DNA of 12,033 nucleotides from Chitinophagaceae bacterium. Lineage in GTDB: Bacteria; Bacteroidota; Bacteroidia; Chitinophagales; Chitinophagaceae. Positions 6,191-12,033 of this stretch are shown here, one piece after another; positions within the stretch are counted from its first letter, which is position 1, and each line of letters begins with the position of its first letter. A program made the position numbers and the translations under genes. Location: contig CANHMN010000029.1 of NCBI GenBank assembly GCA_947461645.1, forward strand, positions 1 to 12,033, in the 5' to 3' direction. The notes below the pieces were generated by a model, which was not told the origin of the DNA, did not search any database, and saw nothing but the letters and a program-made list of their open reading frames with translations.

Positions 6191-8320
6191 ATGCAGCAGC
6201 TTTTTTCAAAAAACAGAATCAATATTCTTTTTCTGATTTTTTTACTCTTCGTAATTATTTATTTAGCATTCATCTACCTGAACATCAGTTATTCTCAAAA
6301 ACAAGCTAAAATTTATGAGCAGAGCATAAATAAAGTCAATGTTCTGCATGATATTCTTTTCGACGTTAAAAATATGGAATCCACGCAACGTGGGTACATG
6401 CTTACCAAGCAACCCTCTTTTTTAAAAAGCTATTACAACAATGTAAAAGACCTGAATCAGAAAATGAAACAGGCAAACAGCGTGTTTGAGGCCGAAGAGT
6501 TGAAAACAATACAATTCGATTCCATAGCATTAACCATTCAAAGCAGAATACAATCAGCAGACAGTACAATCGATTTTTTTAAGAATCTAAGCAAGGATTC
6601 TGCTGTTGCCTTTGTTATTGGCGATAGAGGGTTGTTATTGATGGAATTTGTACAACAAAAAATAGAAAAGGCTTCGCATCATTATATGGCTGAAGCCCAA
6701 AAGTTCAGCGACATCAATAAAACGCAAATCAAATACAGGCTATTCTATTTTAACTTGATTGTTGTTTTCTTTATTTTGGTGATAATCTTCAATATCAGGC
6801 TCATAAAAAGGGATCTTGTATTGCAGGAGGAAAAAGTTCAGATGATGAAGCAATTTGCATCTGAGTTGGAAGACCAGGTAAAACAAAAAACGAAGGAATT
6901 GAATCAAGCCAATGAAGAGCTCAAGTTTTTCAATGACCGCTTCTTGTTGATTGCTGAAGCTTCGAATGAAGCACTTTGGGATTGGGATTTGAAAACCAAT
7001 ATTATTTGGGGGAATGATTATTATTTAAAAACACTTGGAAAATCTGAGAATGATGAAAATAATTTCAATGATTTCACTTCGCGTATACACCCTGATGACA
7101 TGCAATCAATGACAGCGGAATTTCAAAAATCAATAAATTCAAAAACAAGACATACTTATTCTGAATTCAGGTTTAAAAATACAGAAGGGGATTGGTCTTA
7201 TCTTATCAATCGTTCGATTGTACTTTATGACGAAAAAAATATCCCCTACCGGTCACTCGGTTCTTTTGAAGATATTACCCTTAGCCATCAAGTACAGAAA
7301 GAAATTCAAAAACAAAAAGACATTTCCTCCACACTTATAGAAAGTTTACCGGGTATTTTTTTCATGTTTGATTCCAATAAAAAATTTATTCGCTGGAACA
7401 AAAACCTGACTAATATCACAGGTTACTTACCAGAGGATATGGAGTATCTTACCCCATTGTCTTTTCTAGCTGATGAACAGGTGGAAATGGTAGTCTCCAA
7501 AATTGCCAGTGTTTTTGAAAAGGGGATAGATTATGTAGAAGCTGATTTGCTTACCAAAGACAAAAAGCGAATACCTTATTTTTTTACAGGCGTACGCGTT
7601 CGTATAAATGATGATGATTGTTTGATGGGTGTTGGAATTGATATTTCTGAAAGAGTTGGATATCAGGAACAGCTCAAAGCATTGGCCTTGTATCTTCAAC
7701 AAATCAGGGAGGAAGAACGAACAATCATTTCCAGAGAAATTCACGATGAATTGGGACAACAGCTAACAGCCTTGAAGATGAATTTATCTATGCTGAAAAG
7801 AAAAGTTGGACCACTCGATGATGATTCCTCGCAAATGATTAATGATGCGATTTCCATTACCAATGATGCCATGATTGCAGTTAGACGCATTTCTGCTCAA
7901 TTGAGGCCAAGTATACTCGATGATTTGGGATTGCAGGCCGCTATGGAGTGGCAAAGCGAAGAGTTTGAAAAAAGATACGGCATCAGAACTGAATTTATAT
8001 CCAATCAAAACAATCTTGATGTTTTGTCAATTGAAATCAAAACCGGCATTTTCAGAATTTATCAGGAAAGTTTGACCAATGTGTTAAAGCATGCACAAGC
8101 TAGTAAGGTAGACGCATCGCTTCACTTAGATAACAACATTATCACGCTAGCGATATCAGACAATGGAATTGGTTTTGATGAAGCCGAAATAGAAAAGAAA
8201 AAAACATTTGGTATGTTGGGGATTAAAGAGAGAACAAGTTTATTAAAAGGAAATTGTTTGTTTTTAGGCAAACCCGGATTAGGCACAACTGTTTTGGTAA
8301 AAATCCCTATTTCTGTTTAA
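6191..8320 (+). CDS. Membrane sensor histidine kinase, CHASE3-PAS-PAS-HisKA_3-HATPase (NarL-type)
   Basis: A 709-residue sensor kinase that should autophosphorylate on a histidine and pass the phosphate to the regulator encoded 12 bp downstream. Order of parts: transmembrane segment 1 (about 11-30); a periplasmic CHASE3-type domain (about 35-182) with the typical ESTQRGYMLTKQPSF (63-77); transmembrane segment 2 (184-201); a coiled coil (about 208-250); a PAS domain with PAC (about 252-363, including RIHPDD at 298-303); a second PAS (about 380-488); then HisKA_3 with the H-box EERTIISREIHDELGQQ (508-524), His518 being the phosphorylation site. The HATPase domain has Asn630 in the N-box (YQESLTNVLKHAQ, 624-636) and DNGIGFD (657-663), with a glycine-rich lid at 674-677 and 694-698. 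The reading frame opens earlier with a GTG at 6143, but the ATG at 6191 directly precedes the basic N-terminus and first membrane segment and is preferred. The signal is unknown; CHASE3 and PAS names do not define it. Confidence 0.93.
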   Translation: MQQLFSKNRINILFLIFLLFVIIYLAFIYLNISYSQKQAKIYEQSINKVNVLHDILFDVKNMESTQRGYMLTKQPSFLKSYYNNVKDLNQKMKQANSVFEAEELKTIQFDSIALTIQSRIQSADSTIDFFKNLSKDSAVAFVIGDRGLLLMEFVQQKIEKASHHYMAEAQKFSDINKTQIKYRLFYFNLIVVFFILVIIFNIRLIKRDLVLQEEKVQMMKQFASELEDQVKQKTKELNQANEELKFFNDRFLLIAEASNEALWDWDLKTNIIWGNDYYLKTLGKSENDENNFNDFTSRIHPDDMQSMTAEFQKSINSKTRHTYSEFRFKNTEGDWSYLINRSIVLYDEKNIPYRSLGSFEDITLSHQVQKEIQKQKDISSTLIESLPGIFFMFDSNKKFIRWNKNLTNITGYLPEDMEYLTPLSFLADEQVEMVVSKIASVFEKGIDYVEADLLTKDKKRIPYFFTGVRVRINDDDCLMGVGIDISERVGYQEQLKALALYLQQIREEERTIISREIHDELGQQLTALKMNLSMLKRKVGPLDDDSSQMINDAISITNDAMIAVRRISAQLRPSILDDLGLQAAMEWQSEEFEKRYGIRTEFISNQNNLDVLSIEIKTGIFRIYQESLTNVLKHAQASKVDASLHLDNNIITLAISDNGIGFDEAEIEKKKTFGMLGIKERTSLLKGNCLFLGKPGLGTTVLVKIPISV

Positions 8321-8332
8321 CTTTCATTTTTT

Positions 8333-8971
8333 ATGATCAACATTTTAATAGCAGACGACCATTCTATTGTAAGACGCGGAATACGACAAATCTTACTCGA
8401 TGGTTTTAAAGATGCCAATATTGATGAAGTTGCAGATGCCGAATCCATTATAAAGCAACTTAAAAACAATCGTTATGATGTTATCATCAGCGATCTTTCC
8501 ATGCCGGGAAGAACAGGATTAGAGGCTTTGCCACAAATAAAAAGTATAGCTCCTCAAACGCCTGTATTAATCATAAGCATTCATCCAGAAGACCACTACG
8601 CAATCAGAGTGTTGAAGGCAGGTGCATCAGGATACCTAAGCAAAGACCTTGCACCAGACGAGTTGGTAAGCGCGGTTCAAAGAGTACTTCAAGGTAAAAG
8701 GTATATCACACTCACCGTAGCAGAAAAAATGGCTTCCATCCTCGATGAAAAACAGCCAAAAGAACTACATCATCAATTGTCTGACCGAGAGTTCAGTGTT
8801 TTTAAAATGTTGTCTTCCGGCAAATCCATAACAGAAATTGCAGACGCTTTGTACTTAAGCGCAACAACAGTTAGCACCTACCGATCAAGAATACTTGCTA
8901 AAATGAATTTTAAAAACAATGCGGAATTGACTGTTTATGCAATGGAGCACCAGTTGTTTGAAGCAAGGTAG
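8333..8971 (+). CDS. LuxR/NarL-family response regulator
   Basis: A 212-residue two-domain transcription regulator, partner of the kinase just upstream. The receiver domain (about 1-120) has the acidic pair Asp8-Asp9, the phosphoacceptor Asp54 in IISDLSMPG, Ser82 at the switch Ser/Thr position and Lys104 in GYLSKD. The C-terminal LuxR-type helix-turn-helix (about 146-210) starts with LSDREFSVF and has the DNA-reading region ITEIADALYLSATTVSTYRSRI (166-187). All residues needed for phosphorylation and DNA binding are present, so the pair appears functional. The 12-bp gap to the kinase stop codon indicates cotranscription. Target genes are not evident: I see no repeated operator-like motif in the window, and no dedicated transporter or enzyme gene is attached to the pair. 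Confidence 0.94.
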   Translation: MINILIADDHSIVRRGIRQILLDGFKDANIDEVADAESIIKQLKNNRYDVIISDLSMPGRTGLEALPQIKSIAPQTPVLIISIHPEDHYAIRVLKAGASGYLSKDLAPDELVSAVQRVLQGKRYITLTVAEKMASILDEKQPKELHHQLSDREFSVFKMLSSGKSITEIADALYLSATTVSTYRSRILAKMNFKNNAELTVYAMEHQLFEAR

Positions 8972-9027
8972 AATATCTACTACAACAATTGAACGTATTT
9001 TCTACAAGCATTTGTAAAAGGGTAAAA

Positions 9028-9035
9028 TAAATTTG
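9028..9035 (+). promoter_or_regulatory. Isolated TAnnTTTG box downstream of the response regulator gene
   Basis: TAAATTTG matches the Bacteroidota -7 box exactly, in the 151-bp gap after the regulator gene. The only upstream TTTG (9011-9014) is 13 bp away, which is short. If active it would drive a transcript of about 80 nt ending at the terminator at 9098-9124, with no convincing protein gene in between. It could also be a chance match in AT-rich DNA. Confidence 0.25.
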
Positions 9036-9060
9036 ACTTTCAGTTAATACTGAGAAAGTC
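9035..9060 (+). repeat. Imperfect inverted repeat (hairpin) in the 3' region after the regulator gene
   Basis: GACTTTCAGT (9035-9044) pairs with ACT plus GAAAGTC (9049-9051 and 9054-9060), giving ten base pairs with a 2-nt bulge and a 4-nt loop. No T tract follows, so it is not a terminator by itself. It may be a structured element of the regulator mRNA tail or of a short separate RNA. Confidence 0.4.
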
Positions 9061-9097
9061 CGCTTTAGAATACAGATTTATAACCATGAAGAACCCG

Positions 9098-9124
9098 ACC
9101 GAATGTTTGACATTCGGTTTTTTT
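9098..9124 (+). terminator. Rho-independent terminator closing the kinase-regulator operon
   Basis: ACCGAATGT (9098-9106) and ACATTCGGT (9110-9118) form a perfect 9-bp stem with a 3-nt loop, followed by a continuous T tract to 9124. It ends right at the stop codon (9123-9125) of the convergent acyl-CoA synthetase gene. On the minus strand no T tract follows the hairpin, so it acts mainly on rightward transcription. Confidence 0.85.
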
Positions 9125-10898
9125 ATTGGTAGAGATTTTCAATAAGTGTTTGGTGTTTTTCCATAATTACTTTTCTTTTCATACTTAGCTTAGGCGTAAG
9201 CTCACCATTTTCTACACACCATTCTTCTGCAATCAAGACAAACTTTTTGATTTGTTCAAAAGGATTAAAATGTTGGTTGTATTGCTGAATAACTTTTTCG
9301 AAGTGTACCAATACTGCAGGGTGTGCAACAATAGTATCGTTGGAATCACATTGGATGTTGTTTTCCTCCATCCATGTTTTCAAAGCCTGAAAAGAAGGCA
9401 CAATCAATGCTCCAACAAATTTTTGTTCAGCACCGATTACCATAATTTGCTCAACAAAATTGGATTCTTTGAGTTTGTTTTCAATTGCTTGTGGAGCAAC
9501 ATATTTTCCGCCACTTGTTTTAAACAACTCTTTTTTTCTGTCGGTTATTTTAAGGTAACCGCCCTCTTCCATAACGCCAATATCTCCGGTATGCAGCCAG
9601 CCATTTATGATGACCTCATGGGTAAGATCGGGTCTTTTGTAATAGCCCATCATTACGCTTGGTCCTTTCACGCATATTTCGCCATCTGCTTCTAATTTTA
9701 CTTCCTGGCCCTCAATAACCAAACCAACTGTTCCAAATTTTGTCCCCCCTTTTTTCTGGCAGTTTACACTTATTACCGGACTATTTTCCGTTGGTCCGTA
9801 TCCTTCAAAAACCGGAACACCGGCTGCAGTGAAAATGCGAAGCAATTTAACCTGACAAGCGGCTCCTCCGGTGATTACATATTTTACATTGCCTCCCAGC
9901 GCTGCTCTCCATTTGTTGAAAATGATTTTGTTGGCCAGCCAAAGTTGACATTGGTAGTTCCATCCGCCTGGCGTAGAAATGTCGTATTTCAACCCAAGCT
10001 TCACTGCCCAATCAAACAGTTTTTTCTTAATGCCAGTAAGTTCAGCCCCTTTGGTCATTATTTTTTCGAATACTTTTTCGAGTAAACGAGGTACTGTTGT
10101 AAACAAAACAGGTTTTACCTCTTTAAGGTCGTTGCCAATGGTTTCCATGCTTTCAGCGTAGAAGATAGAGATTCCCGAATTCATATAAATGTAAGAGGCT
10201 ACTCTTTCAAAAATATGGTTGAGGGGCAGAAAGCTGAGCGCCCTTGCTTTTGGCATTGGAGGAAAGGGAAAAGATTTTACTGCATTTAAGACATTGCTTA
10301 CAATATTTTGATGACTTAGCATTACGCCCTTAGGCGTTCCCGTTGTTCCCGAAGTGTATATGATGGTTGCACAATCAGCAGGATTGATGTTACTGCTTAT
10401 TTCTTTTATTCCGGCAACATCATCATTCAATACTTTTTTCCAATGGGTTGCTTCAGGCGTTTCATCAAAACTTAAAATGGATTTTAAAGATGGAATTTCT
10501 TTCTGAATGTTCTTCATTTTGTGCAGCAGTTCTTCACCGCTCACAAAAACATATTGTATGGCTGCATCATTGAAGATGAAAGTGATTTCTTTTTCGTGGG
10601 TGGTTGGATAAATTGGACAGAGTACCACACCAATCTGTTGACAGGCCAAATCCAGGATCAGCCATTCTGGTCGATTTTTGGAAATAACGGCCACTTTATC
10701 GCGCTCTTCTATCGGCAGGTCTTTGTTGCCCAAACCCATTTTTAATAAGCCTGCGCTAAGTTGATTGACAAGAGTTATAACTTCTGCAGAGCTGTAAGTT
10801 TTCCAAACACCGTTTTCTTTGGTGCCGAACATGTCAGGTTTTGAAAATTGCTGATGGTATTGGTAAAGAAAATCGAATAAACGTGTTGGCTGATTCAT
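9123..10898 (-). CDS. Long-chain acyl-CoA synthetase (AMP-forming)
   Basis: A 591-residue enzyme of the ANL superfamily, long-chain fatty acyl-CoA ligase group, which activates a fatty acid with ATP to acyl-AMP and then to acyl-CoA in the cytoplasm or at the inner membrane. Visible motifs: P-loop YTSGTTGTPKGV (181-192); LPLNHIFER (224-232), typical of the long-chain group; GGAAC (344-348) and GYGPTE (366-371) for adenine binding; WLHTGDIG (434-441) with Asp438; and the hinge region DRKKELFKTSGGKYVAP (453-469). The C-terminal end reads GELTPKLSMKRK (565-576) where many relatives have GELTPTLKxKRK, so the catalytic lysine cannot be placed with certainty. Length is normal for the group. The ATG at 10898 starts a typical N-terminus. 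It lies 48-49 bp downstream of the TPR gene on the same strand and could be cotranscribed with it. The exact chain-length preference is unknown. It is one of two adenylating enzymes here, the other being of the unrelated-substrate GH3 family. Confidence 0.94.
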   Translation of the reverse strand: MNQPTRLFDFLYQYHQQFSKPDMFGTKENGVWKTYSSAEVITLVNQLSAGLLKMGLGNKDLPIEERDKVAVISKNRPEWLILDLACQQIGVVLCPIYPTTHEKEITFIFNDAAIQYVFVSGEELLHKMKNIQKEIPSLKSILSFDETPEATHWKKVLNDDVAGIKEISSNINPADCATIIYTSGTTGTPKGVMLSHQNIVSNVLNAVKSFPFPPMPKARALSFLPLNHIFERVASYIYMNSGISIFYAESMETIGNDLKEVKPVLFTTVPRLLEKVFEKIMTKGAELTGIKKKLFDWAVKLGLKYDISTPGGWNYQCQLWLANKIIFNKWRAALGGNVKYVITGGAACQVKLLRIFTAAGVPVFEGYGPTENSPVISVNCQKKGGTKFGTVGLVIEGQEVKLEADGEICVKGPSVMMGYYKRPDLTHEVIINGWLHTGDIGVMEEGGYLKITDRKKELFKTSGGKYVAPQAIENKLKESNFVEQIMVIGAEQKFVGALIVPSFQALKTWMEENNIQCDSNDTIVAHPAVLVHFEKVIQQYNQHFNPFEQIKKFVLIAEEWCVENGELTPKLSMKRKVIMEKHQTLIENLYQ

Positions 10899-10903
10899 GT
10901 AGG

Positions 10904-10944
10904 TTGTCTTTTCAAAAAGGAAACAATAAAAAATAGAAAGACAA
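10904..10944. repeat. Short inverted repeat between the TPR and acyl-CoA synthetase genes
   Basis: TTGTCTTT (10904-10911) and AAAGACAA (10937-10944) are an exact 8-bp inverted repeat separated by 25 bp of AT-rich sequence. It occupies nearly the whole gap between the two minus-strand genes. It could be a weak hairpin in the shared mRNA or a protein-binding palindrome; with an arm this short and a loop this long, chance is quite possible. Confidence 0.25.
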
Positions 10945-10947
10945 TAC

Positions 10948-11955
10948 TTAATGGTAGTATTGTTTGGCCGGCAAACTGAACTTCCCCGATTGCAGGCCTT
11001 TAATTAAGGTATTGTAAATGTTATTGTTCATTTGAACCCAGTTCTGAAACTGGTTTAAATTTTCTGTTGAGCCAAACAGCCATTGGTTGTATGCTTCAAA
11101 CATGCCGAATCTCGTCAGGTCTCGGTGAAACTCAAACAATTTGAATGGAAATTTTCTGTGGGGTCCGTTAAACCAATCCAACATAAACCTGGTTCTGATC
11201 ATCACAAGGGTAGAAGTGGTTATACCCTTTTTCGTAAGCTCCGATTGTTTGAAATATTTATCTGTACATACGCCTGAAAAGCCTTTGGAATATTTCATCA
11301 TGGATGCAGATTTTCCCTGCAAAAAATATTTTTTATATGCCCACAGCAGCACTTCTTTTATCTCGGGCGTTTTCGGGCTGAAACTTTCCAGATTGATGAA
11401 CAACTCGCTGTAAATGATGGTCCAAAACCAATCTTCCTTGAGGTAATAATACCTTGCTGCGTTGTAATAATTTTTGGAATAGTTGGGATCTTCTTCTATT
11501 CCTTTTTCCCAGTAGCTGATGGCGTTGTTGTTTTTTTGTTCCCAAAGCACATTTCCCAATTCATTATACAACACTCCATTTTCAGGAAACTGTTGAATGC
11601 CTTTTCGGAAGAGCTTTTCGCGTTCGGCACCTTGTCCGGATTCTCTGTAAATGTTGCCAGCAATCTGATAGCATTGATCGTCGGCAAGTTTGTTGTCTAT
11701 AAGCGGCTTTAATATTTCAAGCGCTTTGGTATTGTTGTCCTGAAAATAATAAGAGAAAGCAAGTTGCTTTTTTAGTAAAGCATTTCCAGGTTTTTCTTCC
11801 AAACCTTTTTTTAAAACGATTTGTGCGTTATCGTAATCCTTGCTTCTCATGAAATCGAGGGCACGGTTGTAATAATCTGTAGTATCCTGAGCAAAGGCAA
11901 TTGTAACATTGCTGAGCAGGCCAATACAAAATACGAATGTAAAAAGGTATTTCAT
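10948..11955 (-). CDS. Secreted tetratricopeptide-repeat protein, function unknown
   Basis: A 335-residue exported protein. The signal peptide is residues 1-22 (KYLFTFVFCIGLL core, cleavage probably after AFA at 20-22, followed by QDT), so it is periplasmic or further outward; no lipobox cysteine is seen. Residues 26 to about 190 form a run of TPR-like helical pairs, for example YYNRALDFMRSKDYDNAQ (28-45), YNELGNVLWEQKNNNA (130-145) and NYYNAARYYYLKEDW (162-176), a scaffold normally used for protein contacts. Residues 210-335 do not look like TPRs; they are rich in aromatic residues (for example PFKLFEFHRDLTRFGMF, 270-286) and I recognise no known domain there. The frame opens at 12003, but ATG 11955 is chosen because it begins the signal peptide and because the promoter candidate at 11991-12020 would start transcription downstream of 12003. 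The acyl-CoA synthetase gene follows, possibly in the same transcript, but no functional link is implied. Confidence 0.85.
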   Translation of the reverse strand: MKYLFTFVFCIGLLSNVTIAFAQDTTDYYNRALDFMRSKDYDNAQIVLKKGLEEKPGNALLKKQLAFSYYFQDNNTKALEILKPLIDNKLADDQCYQIAGNIYRESGQGAEREKLFRKGIQQFPENGVLYNELGNVLWEQKNNNAISYWEKGIEEDPNYSKNYYNAARYYYLKEDWFWTIIYSELFINLESFSPKTPEIKEVLLWAYKKYFLQGKSASMMKYSKGFSGVCTDKYFKQSELTKKGITTSTLVMIRTRFMLDWFNGPHRKFPFKLFEFHRDLTRFGMFEAYNQWLFGSTENLNQFQNWVQMNNNIYNTLIKGLQSGKFSLPAKQYYH

Positions 11956-11990
11956 CACATTCAAGGAATTGATGGTTGAAGTTACGATAA

Positions 11991-12020
11991 CAAACAATAT
12001 CAATAAATCAGGTGCGTCAA
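11991..12020 (-). promoter_or_regulatory. Candidate promoter of the TPR protein gene
   Basis: On the minus strand, TTG (12018-12020) and ATTGTTTG (11991-11998, one mismatch to TAnnTTTG) are separated by 19 bp, a spacing usual for Bacteroidota promoters. The predicted start of transcription near 11984 leaves a leader of about 29 nt to the ATG at 11955 and would exclude the longer frame start at 12003. Confidence 0.4.
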
Positions 12021-12033
12021 TAAGCCGTCTCTG

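Noticed and set aside
9086..9145. 19-codon frame that reads through the terminator after the regulator gene
   Set aside because: It is built from the terminator stem and T tract and overlaps the end of the convergent gene; nothing supports translation.
11956..12003. ATG at 12003 as start of the TPR protein
   Set aside because: The extension would put 16 residues in front of a perfectly normal signal peptide, and the predicted transcription start (near 11984) lies inside it.
1..12033. Mobile element, prophage, defence island or CRISPR array
   Set aside because: No transposase, integrase, terminal inverted repeats, spaced direct repeats or tRNA attachment sites are seen, and the genes are all typical chromosomal ones.

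Overview
The window looks like ordinary chromosomal DNA from a member of the phylum Bacteroidota. Several things point there. Intergenic regions carry the Bacteroidota-type sigma-factor box TAnnTTTG and lack clear Shine-Dalgarno sequences. Base composition is AT-rich. There is an S46 dipeptidyl peptidase, a lysine-less deoxyhypusine-synthase-like protein and a GH3-family adenylating enzyme, all typical of that phylum. I cannot name the order or genus from the sequence alone. I see no mobile elements, phage genes, CRISPR arrays, tRNAs or rRNAs, and no gene-free stretch longer than about 300 bases; the largest gap is 187 bp.

Layout. (A) Positions 1-2595, minus strand: a compact three-gene unit read right to left, consisting of a GH3-family adenylate-forming enzyme, a LysE/RhtB-family exporter and the N-terminal part of MtgA, a monofunctional peptidoglycan glycosyltransferase cut off by the window edge. 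Gaps are 19 and 3 bp, and a well-formed promoter lies just upstream at 2618-2650. (B) Positions 2783-4963, plus strand: a secreted S46 peptidase of the DPP7 type, divergent from unit A and closed by a hairpin terminator. (C) Positions 5096-6070, plus strand: a deoxyhypusine-synthase-like protein with its own promoter candidate and a perfect 12-bp terminator hairpin. (D) Positions 6191-8971, plus strand: a two-component system made of a membrane CHASE3-PAS-PAS NarL-type histidine kinase and a LuxR/NarL-type response regulator 12 bp downstream, followed by a short gap with a terminator. (E) Positions 9123-11955, minus strand: a secreted TPR protein followed, 48 bp after its stop codon, by a long-chain acyl-CoA synthetase. 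They converge on unit D.

Functionally, most of this is envelope and housekeeping metabolism: peptidoglycan polymerisation, periplasmic dipeptide release, fatty-acid activation, export, and one membrane-associated signalling pair whose signal and targets cannot be deduced. No obvious new multi-gene system such as a defence island, biosynthetic cluster or mobile element is visible. The points most worth a second look are the deoxyhypusine-synthase-like enzyme without the catalytic lysine, the GH3/LysE/MtgA unit with lysE and mtgA in the same frame separated by one stop codon, and a possible short autonomous transcript at about 9040-9124.
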